A stretch of DNA of 64,000 bases from Branchinecta lynchi (Eukaryota > Arthropoda > Branchiopoda > Anostraca > Branchinectidae). The notes beneath the pieces were generated by a model. The model was not told where the DNA came from and made no database searches. It saw nothing but the letters and a program-made list of their open reading frames with translations. The DNA lies in the NCBI GenBank assembly GCA_023053575.1, contig JAKZAP010000014.1, positions 5,890,001 to 5,954,000 of the forward strand, given 5' to 3'. A program made the position numbers and the translations under genes. Positions 54,606-64,000 of this stretch are shown here, piece by piece (positions within the stretch are counted from its first letter, which is position 1; each line of letters begins with the position of its first letter).

Positions 54606-55105
54606 AGTTCAACAGAACAGAAAAGGGTTGAGATCCGACAGTCTACTTACGCATCACTTATTCATTTCAGTCGGCCTGAAAACCCGATAAAAATGTGTTA
54701 CTTCTGCTACCCACAGATAATCATTTCATCGAATAAACTTTTTCTTTCAGATTTTTTGTGTCTCTATACGTGCTTGTATCTCTATGCTTAGAACACTGAT
54801 TCCACTAGACTTATCCGAGCTTAAGGTCTTTAACCATGGAAATGCAGGCTTTAGTTGAAATTCAAATTCTCCGCGTCTGGGTGAGTTCTGGGTTGTCGTG
54901 CAAGCAGCACAGATTCTGAACGTTATTGCTATAAATAAATTTTCACTGGGTAGGGTGCAATCTCTAACGTCTTACCTGAAGGTGTGTTCCCTCTGGCAAA
55001 GTATTCAAATTGTGAGAAATTCAAAATCTCATTAGATGAGTCAAGATAATCAGTGTTGGCTATACAAATATCAGGTGTAAAAATAACTGCCTTTTCAGTT
55101 AAACT
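54606..55105. mobile_element. piggyBac-like MITE R3, uninterrupted copy
   Basis: A 500-bp element beginning AGTTCAACAGAACAGAAAAG and ending CCTTTTCAGTTAAACT, flanked by TTAA at 54602-54605 and 55106-55109. It serves as the reference for the interrupted copies at 7253 and 43462. Confidence 0.7.
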
Positions 55106-55129
55106 TTAAATCACTTCTGTTATTCTTCA

Positions 55130-55952
55130 CAAGTGTAGTGTAGAGTAGAGTAGAGTACATTAGATTTTTAATTCTAAAAAGTAACTTTCACAGCGTGAAC
55201 TCCGAATTTGACTTCTACGTCCAAACATAACTAAACACTCGAATCAATTTGTCAATTCAATAATAATTGCAACACAATTCGTAAACAAATTCATCAATCG
55301 ATACAAAACTTATCTACCACAATTTACACGAAAGACTCATTCGGCGAACGTTTTGACAAAAACTTCTAAAACAAATAAAAATCACTTTAATGAAATGATT
55401 TAATTTTTTTTACCAAATTCAATCAAAGTCAATTTTTAATCATTACGTCAAAAGTAATTTCACTAAAATACATATATAAAACAAAATAAAACATACTAAA
55501 AGGGTCATAAGAAAACTAACAATTCAACGAAAATAATGACTATGTTTATACTGGCTGTTGTACAATTCAACAAAACTTGGAACAAAACTCCTTAGGTACC
55601 TTTCATGTTTTGTGGGGACTGGATTTAATTTGGGTACTTTCTGAAACTTGTCGCGCTGTGGTCTGTTGCGGATGGATGTGCAGAGTTCGGGGAGAATGGG
55701 ACGCAATCTGGGAACATACAGGGTCTTGGTGCCGAAATTAAGGCATAGAAGGTTTCTTCTCGCGTCCAAGGTGGTGAGCTTGAACTTGCCAAGCAGATAA
55801 TGGTAAGGAAGCTTCCCTTCCCCATTAATGATCCTAAGCGCTCGTTTTTGAATGTTTTCAATCTTATAAACATGCTCAGAAGTGAGCCAAAAATTGTAGT
55901 CGGTACCTCTGACTGCATGAAAGCCCGAATTGGCCTGTTGGGGCAGCCACAA
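55130..55952 (-). mobile_element. LINE 3' end with RT C-terminus and TCTAC tail
   Basis: The minus frame 55524-55952 encodes WLTSEHVYKIENIQKRALRI, a conserved post-RT segment of CR1/jockey-like LINEs, then about 100 residues to the stop. A 3' untranslated part of about 390 bp ends in a CTCTACTCTAC-type repeat (55137-55160), similar to the microsatellite tails of CR1-like elements. The 5' end is truncated near 55952. Confidence 0.75.
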
Positions 55953-56544
55953 AATCTTCCCTTTAAATAACCTGTAGGCTACGCACTTTTCAAAAAAAGG
56001 AAGGAAAACTGAACGATAAGAAGAGGAAGCACAAAAAAAGAAGGAAGAACGAAAAAGAAAAGGAAAAATTTATAACTGGAAACCATATGGTCGTTTCAAA
56101 ATCATCCTATCAATGAAAAAAAATGAAATAAACTCTGTCAACAGTGGTCTATCAAGAAGTGTTTCTTTAGTCGATCCTTCAACTGAGGTAGACTTGGCAA
56201 ACACAAGTACCTTACTTACCAAAATACCAAAACAAACCTTATCAGAACCAATTGCCAAACAATCAGAGAATGGGCCCTATCGACCCCATATTTTTGGCCA
56301 GGCGACAATGAGTCAAAATAATACTGATTTGACAATTGGAACCAAGTTTTTTAAATTGTTTGGTGCAAACTACCTACGCGAAATGTTGAGTAGTGATATT
56401 CACCTCACCTTTTTCTCTGTTGGACGATGATTTCTCTTTCTTTTCTCGCTATTATTTTGTCGGTTGTTTTGTGTATGTATTTATGTATGTAGCTCTAATT
56501 GGTCCTTGCAATAATAATAAATAAAATAAATACGTAGATACCGG
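55953..56544. other. No gene recognised
   Basis: A 105-codon plus frame (56113-56430) is Ser/Thr-rich (STEVDLANTSTLLTKIPKQT) with no domain I recognise. The end at 56460-56540 (TAATAATAATAAATAAAA) resembles a LINE 3' tail on the plus strand, so this may be the end of a LINE. Confidence 0.35.
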
Positions 56545-56888
56545 CAGAGGCATTACTAGCCAAAATGTTTTTTTTTTTTGGGGGGGGGCGAGGCATTTAT
56601 CGACTGGCTGGTAAGTTTTACCGACTATTTCTGCAGAAAAAAGACCGTTTTCTATAGCAAAAATGACATTTAAAAAAAAATCGACTGATTTAAAAAAAAC
56701 CCGACTATTTTGACGAAAATTCGACCAATTTTCAGAAAAACCGACCGTTTTCATGAAAAAAATCAACTGTTATGACGAAAAATCGTGAAGCTTCGCGCCG
56801 ACTCAGTTATTTATGTAGCTCATATATTTTTTAGCGACTGGCCGACAGCATTGGGCCCCCCCCCCCCCTCCCAGTCGTGACGCCCCTG
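56545..56888. mobile_element. hAT-like MITE, 8-bp TSD
   Basis: A 344-bp element with ends CAGAGGCATTACTAGCC and, inverted, CAGGGGCGTCACGACTGG. The flanking GATACCGG is exact (56537-56544, 56889-56896). The interior has CGACT(G/A)TTTT tracts and terminal G/C-runs. Confidence 0.85.
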
Positions 56889-57249
56889 GATACCGGTAGA
56901 CTTGGGCGCCACTAAGACATAATTCACAAGGGAGTCAAATCAAATCAAGTTTATTAATTAGCCATAATTATCCAAATACAAATAGCACTGGCACGTCAAA
57001 GATCGAAACAGTTATGACCGCGTAAGGGACTTCACAGGGTTTAATCCGGCACTGCACAGGTTTAGTACTGCACGACCTGCATACGTTATGTGACCTAGTG
57101 AAAATAAGCAATGCAGCACTCCAGGCTAAGAGTGTCATCCATTCTTTTCCCCGAAATTCGGGAGTTCCAACTGATATTTGTTTTTACTGCGATTTCCTTT
57201 TTAGACCTCTAGGTCTCCAACGAGTTTTCCCGGCAAGCGAGGTTGAAGA

Positions 57250-57935
57250 TTTGTTAAAGCACAATGGACACTTCTAATGCTTTACTTTGCATTAAATGCT
57301 TCACAAATACACATTTCCGACTTCCTTTAGAAGGCGCTACGAAAATCGGCCGTTTTCTTGTCATCCCTTGTCTTTACCTCTCTGGCATTTCGGCGATCCA
57401 AATCTTAGGTGCTGGGATATCGTGGCAGGAAATTCAAAAACTACCAGCAATGCTTGATAGAAAAGGATATATTTGAGATGCCACCAAAGTCAAGCCGCAG
57501 ATGCAGTTTACCTGATTGTTCTAGTGTGTCATCAGAAGTTCCATGGCTTAAAGTGCCTATTAAAAGTTTTTCTTTGTGGAATAGTGTTGTGAAGCTTGAT
57601 CAGCTTGCTTCATCAAATGTACCAGAATATGCAATAACCTTATAAAAAATAACATAGCAACAGAAATCATTCAAAAACAAATAACCTATTCCAATCTGAA
57701 TTATAGAAGCTGATTTATGTATACAATGAAGATCTACTAAGTATTATAAGAAACGTCACTTTTATCTTTGTCCAAGCTAGTAAATTGAGCATGTACTGGC
57801 CCAAAAAATTACGCTTTGAAATATCACAGAGAGGAAACTATTGGAAAAGCTGCTGATCTAGGGGGTAAGCATTGTTCCTGGGTTGTTACAGAGTGGGATT
57901 AGGGTAGTTTAATGTGCCCATTGAACTTTAAAATT
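57250..57935 (+). repeat. Repeat M, copy 3
   Basis: It has the same 70-codon frame as copy 1 (57264-57476) followed in the next frame by CSLPDC...VPWLKVPIKSF (57409-57645). The 3' part contains GAAATATCACAGAGAGGAAA and AGCTGCTGATCTAGGGGGTA as in the other copies. Confidence 0.6.
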
Positions 57936-58814
57936 GTGCGTCAAAAGCCAAGCAGATCGGGGATTGGGTAGGCCTAGGCTACTAAGAATATAGTGTCATC
58001 GTGCAGGATTTCAAAGAGTCGATTATCTCACAATAATGTAGAGGCGAAAGCCTTCTTGATGCAATTATAATACTGTTATAAAAATGGTAAGAGCTTTTCT
58101 AAACTAGCCGACACTTGGTGCGATTGTTTTAATGTACTTTCTCAAAAATAGTGGAGTAAAATGAAAGAAAAATACTAAGCTTTCCATGGCTTGGTAAATG
58201 CACGAGGTCAGTGGCAACAGCAAAAAATGGACGAGACCTATTTGACTTCCTGTTAAGTCATGTGCGCTCTCAAAATAGTACAGCTGTCACTCCTTTGTTC
58301 TGGGTGACAAGAGGCATAGACTCTTCCACCTTTGACGTACCACTGCGTTAGACATCTATTTGATCTCCGTCTGACGCGCATTGTCTTAATGTGTCTTGAG
58401 TGACTTAGGTGTCTTGTTCCATAACACGTGCCGACTTTAGAGTAAAAAGCCGCGTTTACGCACGCCTTTTGTATTCGCGGAATTTCACAAAAATGTGGCA
58501 GGAAAAAAACATTCTTGTGTTGCGTTCCTGAGGTCTCTCCACCGGCCGTCTCTTAAGCGTGCGAAATCTGGTCTATTCGGAGGGCTTTCGACTCCCATAA
58601 AATGGGTGTATTGTTATTGTTCGTTCGGTGGGGCGAAAGTCTGGCCGAAACTCAGGCGAAAAATGGTTCTTTATCTCAATCCCCCAGTTCATAATTGACG
58701 ATAAAACATCACTCCAAAACACAGTTTATGAGATTTAAAAGCTGCCCAGTCTTCCTGTTGGTTGCAGGAACCTGGACAGCTGTTTCAGGCGGGCTATTCT
58801 GGAAATCGACACCC
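57936..58814. other. No gene recognised
   Basis: No supported exon. The frames at 58495-58698 and 58695-58979 have no known domain, and the second runs into the foldback arm. Confidence 0.35.
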
Positions 58815-59455
58815 AGAGCGTGTTCCACCCTACTTACCTTAGTTACTACGCATGACGTCACGAATTCTGGCTTCGTGGCGTCAAGGCTGGAATGCATTTT
58901 CTATTTTCGGCAAAATAACGTCCCACGGACTGATCCGACCATTCACGTCACAGATGTTCAAAGTTACCACGATTATTAAGCTCCCTAGCATGGTAAGCAG
59001 ATAGTTACTATTAGTTACTTTTTAGAGAAGGTTGGAACGGTCAGCGTAGTTACCTTTCACGAGGTTGGAACGAAAATAATAACTTGTAGTTACTATTGCT
59101 AGAAGGTCGGAACACGCTCCAAGTGGTTGCCTTGTACATGCAGGACAACCTTGAGCGTGTTTCCACCCTTAAAACTATAGTAAATATTAGTTACTATTTT
59201 CGTTCCTGCCTCGTGAAAAGCTACTATGCTGACCGTTCCAGCTTTTTCGAAATAGTAACTATTTGCTTACCACGCTCGGGAGCTTAGTAAGCGGTAGGCC
59301 TGACTACGAATCTCTTTGACGTGATTGGCCCGATTAGCCCGTGCCACGATATTTTACTGAAAACAGAAAAATTTGTTCCAGCCTTGACGCCAAGAAGCCA
59401 GGACCCGTGACGTTATGCGTAGTAACTACGGTAAGTAGGGTGGAACACGTGCTCT
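58815..59455. mobile_element. Nested foldback element
   Basis: The outer arms pair AGAGCGTGTTCCACCCTACT (58815) with AGTAGGGTGGAACACG (59435), including GACGTCACG and GCCTTGACGCCA-type blocks over about 90 bp. The inner arms (58981-59127 and 59150-59284) pair through GTAACTATTNGCTTACCA and GGAACG motifs. A half-length copy is at 26266-26525. Confidence 0.7.
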
Positions 59456-59811
59456 TCGTTTACTCGAAAATGGATGCAGATTGGAGTTTTGTCAGTGTTT
59501 GAGTTTTTGTTTTCCAGTGTTTCCAGTTCAGTTACCAATCTGGATGATTCCCCGGATTTCCTCTTTTTTCGTGGCGACTAACCTTCCTGTTAATAATATG
59601 GGTGTGCCGAGACGCATATTTGTATAGGCTCTCACAGCCGAGGGATTACTCACTCTCCGGCACTTGATTTACACTTTTCCCGATACTGAAAAACGAGGGA
59701 GGTACGACCCCTGTTCTACTTTTCCTTTCCTTCTTCCTGAAGAGTTGAGAGAAAACAGCCCTGTTCGTGCGTGCTTGTCTTCTACCTTCTTGAAAAATTT
59801 CGATATTCGGA

Positions 59812-60075
59812 TCCTTAGCTGCGTTCTTTGTCACGGGAGTTCTCACCGGTGGTCTCCGGTTTTTCTTATAAGCCGTTTTTGCATCGACTGGTGACTACTC
59901 ACCAGTCTTATAACCCGTTTTTGAACCAACCGGTGTCCGGTTTTACCTCACCGGTGCGGACTAACCAGAACCTGCTCGGGAGCCCGGCTTCAGCGAGACG
60001 TTAGCCAGTTTTCACCAGTTTCAACCAAAAAACGCGTTATAAGAGAAGAACCGGAAACTGGTGACAAAACACCAG
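59812..60075. repeat. Repeat R5, copy 2
   Basis: Reverse-orientation match to 34578-34885 (AGCTGCGTTCTTTGTCACGG, CTTATAACCCGTTTTTGAAC, CCGGTGCGGAC, AAAACGCGTTATAAGAGAAG). Confidence 0.6.
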
Positions 60076-60130
60076 AGACAGCCCGGAGTGCAACTAACGC
60101 AGCACTTGTTTTGCAACGATAACCTCATTG

Positions 60131-60456
60131 CACTGTCAGAAGTTTTATAGCAGATACACGAGGATGCGCGGTTTCAACAGATAATGCGTAACAGATAACA
60201 CTTCGGATGTTATCTGTTGTGTTTGAAAACATTATGCATGAAATGTCATGCGTAACAAGCTTTGTTAGGAAGAGCCAGTGACTTTATTACTTATCGTCGT
60301 GATGTCGGAAAACTCAGCAGATACTTTTGGGCGGTTTTTCGGTTCTTCGCGATACATTTTGAAACACAACAGATAACATCCGAAGTGTTATATTTTACGC
60401 ATTATCTGTTGAAACCGCGCATCCTCGTGTTATCTGTTATGAAACTTCTGACAGTG
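60131..60456. mobile_element. MITE with about 93-bp terminal inverted repeats
   Basis: The ends CACTGTCAGAAGTTT and AAACTTCTGACAGTG continue inward with GAGGATGCGCGGTTTCAACA and CACTTCGGATGTTATCTGTT on both arms. The unique centre is about 140 bp. A fragment of the same inner repeat appears at 63976-64000. Confidence 0.75.
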
Positions 60457-60484
60457 TGACGACAGTAGAATGTAAATACAGTAG

Positions 60485-61075
60485 AAATACTCCGTAAGGC
60501 AAACTCAAGCCTGAACATGTTAAAGCTTTTATCAAAGCATAATGTCCCAAGTCTACACATCCTCAGGATTTATACCTCTTTCATAAGACCATTAATGGAG
60601 TACGCATATGCAGTGTGGCATTATGGTCTAACTGCAGATCAAAACTCACGTATTGAAAGAATCCAAAAACGCGCTCTCCATATTATCCATAAAGGCCCAA
60701 AAGTACCCTACTCCCTTCTTCTAAGAACATACACAGTTGATACATTGGAGAAACGGAGACTGAACCTATGCCTCGAGATCGGTAAAAAACTTATTTCGCA
60801 CCCCATCTACAATGAGTTTCTTCCTCCCCCATACAACAATGTAAGGGAAAGGCAAGAGCGAGCAGTCTCTACGAAGGTCCCAATATTCCAACCAGTAGCG
60901 GCCAAACGCAGCGTTATCAAAATAGTTTTATACCAAAGATTGTTGAAATTTTAAATAGCCTTTGACCATTTGTACGTGCTTTAAATGTTTATGTTTATGA
61001 CAGTACTCACCAATTTTGGTTTTGTAACCGTGAAAGTGTGAGTGAATAAATTACTATTCTATTCTATTCTATTCG
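60485..61075 (+). mobile_element. LINE 3' end with RT C-terminus and ATTCT tail
   Basis: The plus frame 60517-60954 encodes IYTSFIRPLMEYAYAVWHYG, then LTADQNSRIERIQKRALHII, the conserved post-RT segment of CR1/jockey-like LINE ORF2. After the stop comes a short untranslated region and an (ATTCT)n tail at 61050-61073, characteristic of CR1-like 3' ends. It is 5'-truncated near 60485. Confidence 0.8.
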
Positions 61076-61309
61076 AACAGAGCTCTGGCAAAGTGCACTT
61101 GCTTCATACTTTGGCACTTGATGCACACAAAAGTGAGAGTTCACAACCCTCGCTCACAACCTCCGTGATTATCTTGAGAAATGAGAATGTAGTAATCGAC
61201 TTCCACAATCGACGTTCTCGTTTAGAGAATTTGCCTAAGTACGATCGAACTAGTGGCTGTCTTGCCTGCTGCCCTTTGCACTGTACTCAAATTCTTGCAG
61301 AAGTTGCTA

Positions 61310-61447
61310 CTGGGATTAATCTTGTCTCTGAAAAGACAATCTTATCTCGAATTCGGATTAATCTTATGTCAGTAGAGACAAGATTAATCCCAGTAGCAAA
61401 TACTGCAGTTAACTTCAATCCTTACTCAGAGAAATTTTTTACAGTAA
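61310..61447. mobile_element. Partial copy of the TACACTGTA palindromic MITE
   Basis: It has ACTGGGATTAATCTTGTCTC and its inverse, then GTTAACTTCAATCCTTACTC and TTTTTTACAGTAAGTA, matching the reverse complement of 14425-14540. The second end is missing. Confidence 0.55.
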
Positions 61448-61454
61448 GTAAGTA

Positions 61455-61735
61455 ATTTATTTATAACCCGCCATTTTGAAAAAGTGGAGTAAATGAAAGA
61501 AAATAGATAAAGCACATAAACACACAGAAAAAGACACTTAATTTTCAATCTTCGGCCAGGAAGCAGTGGATAACGTCGTTGGGCCTTGTTGACCATGATT
61601 TTTGAAAGCGATGAGGAAACATCCAAAAGGGTAACACTTTCATCTTGAATTTTGAACTCCTCTGTCAATGTATGGTTATAAAAGACATAACTTTGCCAAT
61701 TGGAGCAGGTGCTTTGCATATTTAAAATCACATCT
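61455..61735 (-). mobile_element. LINE 3' fragment
   Basis: The minus strand ends in AATGGCGGGTTATAAATAAA. The preceding frame (61426-61731) includes FKIQDESVTLLDVSSSLSKI, loosely resembling the C-terminal frame at 33769-33966. Probably the same LINE family as 33570-34577. Confidence 0.5.
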
Positions 61736-61812
61736 CATTTTCTTAATCTCCTTCTTTCGCAGAAAGTGGGCCTGTATTGTTACAATGTACGTAGTAAAAG
61801 TGTTCCCATCTC

Positions 61813-62240
61813 TTTTGGGACCCCAAAACGTAAGTTACGGGATATCTATGACTTCGTATAGGTTGTCCGTCCGTCTGTTAGCACAATAACTCTCGAAGGG
61901 GTGTTTTGTTCAAACTTGGTTCTTTGGGTCACCGTATAGGTCAGGTTCATGATGGGCTTGAAGGGTGAGGGAGGGGGGTGTCAAGTTAAGGGGTGAACAA
62001 AATAGCTTCCGGAAGTCCAGCCGAAACGTGAAATTTTACAGTATAAAATGTTTTCCTGAATCGGAGTAGGCTTACAGATTCGAGATGGGGGTAAAGAGAC
62101 ATGCTGAATCCATGTTCGAACTTCGTTTTCTTCAGTTTGCTCACAATCCGGCAAAAACAGAATTTGGTGGGATGAATTATTGTTTTTAAAGTCAATTAGA
62201 TATTCCAAAGATGGTTAAGGCGACATACTGAATCTATTTT
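61813..62240 (+). repeat. Repeat R1, decayed copy
   Basis: It starts TTTTGGGACCCCAAAACG, keeps GTTGTCCGTCCGTCTGTTAG and AGACATGCTGAATCCATG blocks, and loses the other end. One or two degenerate units remain. Confidence 0.55.
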
Positions 62241-62640
62241 TTAGCTTCCGGAATTCCTCCAAAAATTGGAAAATTGGAAAATATACTAATAAATACAAAA
62301 CCCTCCAGAAGTTTACACTCCGTAGCCTATTGGCCTAAGTATTTTCATGTTTATTGCCTGAAAAAGCAAAAATACCGAAAAGAATTAGAGAAGGTGCTAC
62401 GCGACTTTAAAAACAATACTGGGGACGTTTCTATCCTTCTTTTTTACAACATCGTCGGAGGGGAAAGCCAGGGAAAAGTGACGCTTTAGTCTTGTAGACA
62501 ATTCGCTACATAAGTGAGACGTTGCGGAGACTCCCTTGTAATGTCTGGGAATGCGAGCCGAAAGGGCCTATAAGAAGAGAGGTTCCGAAGGTGCGTCCGA
62601 ACAGGTCTTGTGTCTTTAGATGACCACCGGCTGGTCCGGC
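62241..62640. other. No gene recognised
   Basis: The frame at 62274-62489 has no known domain. Nothing else is identified. Confidence 0.35.
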
Positions 62641-63275
62641 CGTCTAGGATGTAGTATCTAGTAGGATGCCAGAGCCGTCAGGAAGTGTTTTTACATCGCT
62701 TGATTGATGCGAGGAGTCGAGGGGGTGCTCATTCCCGAAATATCTGTAGAGTAAGTGCACAGCCGGTTCTGCGGAGGGTGTACTGTGGTGCCCACCAAGT
62801 AATTGCCCCCTCATGAGCAGTGACATCGAATGAGTTTACTTTTTGTTGTATATTAATTCTTTCTCCCCCAAAGAAAAGATTTACAGCAGGAACTTTGGGT
62901 TTATTTGTGAATAATACAGCTTCTGTTTTACGTTGGTCGAAACTAAGCTTTGTTTTTTTCGCCAAATTTTCTAAAAATGCTATATTTTTACCTGTTAAAA
63001 TTACAGTAGCATGGTCAGCATATGTCTGAATTGTACAATTTCACCAAAATCGATTTCTAAAAGGTCATTTATATTGATTAACCATAAAAAAGGAGATAAA
63101 ATTGATCCTAGTGGACATGACTTTTCTAACTTTCGGGATACATCATTTCCATATAATACCATCCTATCCGACAAAAAACTTTTCACGAATCTTAACAGTT
63201 GGATCGGACATTTTTTTCCTTAAGCTTTTTTAAAATACCTGGATGCCAAGCGTTGTCAAATGCTCCTTTAATGTA
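62640..63275 (-). pseudogene. LINE reverse transcriptase remnant
   Basis: The minus strand encodes KGAFDNAWHP (RT palm, about 63250), FLSDRMVLYGN then CPLGSILSPFLW, then after a frameshift near 63020 TYADHATVIL, where the catalytic Y-x-D-D box reads YADH, and finally KTKLSFDQRKTEAVLFTNKP. These are sequential RT motifs of a jockey/RTE-like element. The frameshift and the lost second catalytic aspartate show it is dead. Confidence 0.75.
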
Positions 63276-64000
63276 AAAAAAAAGACAAAGAGTAAATTAT
63301 CAAGACATTATTTGTTGGCTATATTGTCGCCCTGAGGTAACGCAACCCCTTGGGGGGGGGGGGGAGGACGCAACCCCTTGTTTGATTCTAAAATAAAACA
63401 AATAATCCTAAATCGCTTCGTGGCGGAAAGCAGGCTTGATGGCCAGAGCCTCACCACTACAGATATGCCTTAAAGGACACCTGAACAATGAAACCATACT
63501 TGAGCACACCATGGAGAATGCATTTACAGACATGGACACGGAGAGCATTCTTCTCCTGAGCGTGACGTTTTCAAAATAGGGATGATTGTTTCCGGAGGTT
63601 TGCACATGCAGACTCCAAGACAAAACGCGCAATTTGTTCAAATCTTGTACAGCACTGGCCGGATCGTATTAGAATTTTTTCTAGATATACGTTTGGGCTT
63701 ATCTGGTTAAAAAATATTCCAGAAGAAGGGTTGATTGGAGACATTTGTTCATTTCTAAAATTGCTCGGTACCAAGGACAGATGCAAAATGGAGCAAAAAT
63801 CATAGCTTGGAAACGGTATTTCGTATTTGGATTGGGTTTTCTGCAGTCAATATTAACGGACGTCATACAGATAAGGATGATACTTGGTACTCTTCATTCA
63901 GGTGTCCTTTAAAGGTGGTCATTCATAAATGGATACAGCAAAAGCAACCACAATTCAGTCACAAGTAGGGGTTGTCAACAGACAATGCGTAACAGACATC
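63276..64000. other. No gene; window end enters a MITE relative
   Basis: A G-run lies at 63352-63364. The motif CCTTAAAGGACACCTGAA at 63469 and its inverse TTCAGGTGTCCTTTAAAGG at 63898-63916 form inverted ends of a possible 450-bp element. The last 25 bp (CAACAGACAATGCGTAACAG) match the inner repeat of the MITE at 60131-60456. Confidence 0.45.

Overview
This 64-kb window is eukaryotic nuclear DNA and reads as an intergenic or intronic stretch of an AT-rich invertebrate animal genome. I cannot name the species. The evidence is one convincing spliced exon (GT-AG borders, RING finger), a Penelope-like element with a GIY-YIG nuclease, 3' ends of LINEs, hAT-like and piggyBac-like miniature transposons with target-site duplications (TSDs), foldback elements, and no operon-like gene packing. 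Long open frames are almost absent except in the Penelope element.

Layout. 0.8-3.1 kb: an old copy of repeat R1 (internal ~137-bp units) broken by later insertions. 4.6-4.9 kb: a small inverted dimer carrying two hammerhead motifs. 6.0-7.1 kb: a tandem duplication with a foldback insert. 7.25-9.82 kb: a TTAA-flanked piggyBac-like MITE stuffed with a LINE tail, repeat M, a hAT MITE and repeat R2. 10.0-10.4 kb: a 371-bp hAT MITE. 12.0-12.3 kb: tandem hammerheads with 40-bp perfect inverted repeats. 13.80-14.19 kb: the RING exon (minus strand), the only host coding sequence I support well. 14.8-15.2 kb: a Penelope 3' fragment. 15.97-18.5 kb: hAT MITEs, a LINE tail and R1. 20.1-22.0 kb: two head-to-tail R1 copies. 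23.9-26.5 kb: hammerhead-bearing fragments and half of a foldback element. 28.6-32.3 kb: R1, repeat R4 and a hAT MITE inside a duplicated repeat. 33.6-36.6 kb: LINE reverse transcriptase, R5 and R4. 36.8-38.9 kb: a solo hammerhead unit, R2 and hAT MITEs. 39.7-40.95 kb: a degenerate tandem array. 41.9-47.3 kb: R1 copies, a piggyBac-like MITE, a Tc/mariner-like MITE and tRNA-like sequence. 47.87-50.92 kb: a head-to-head Penelope palindrome with a 13-bp TSD. 51.4-56.9 kb: R1, LINE 3' ends, a foldback and MITEs. 57.2-64 kb: repeat M, large foldbacks and LINE remnants.

The central biology is a Penelope-like retroelement family and its short derivatives. At least seven hammerhead ribozyme motifs have a complete core (CUGANGA, helix II, GAAA), a helix III reduced to a four-base AUAU-type tract, and in most cases a helix I that closes in the flanking sequence. 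About seven more are decayed. The same element architecture (leader, inverted 3' tail, forward 3' tail with hammerhead) recurs at several sizes from about 180 bp to 3 kb. R1, which carries 2 to 7 copies of a 137-bp unit inside fixed ends, is the most abundant other repeat.
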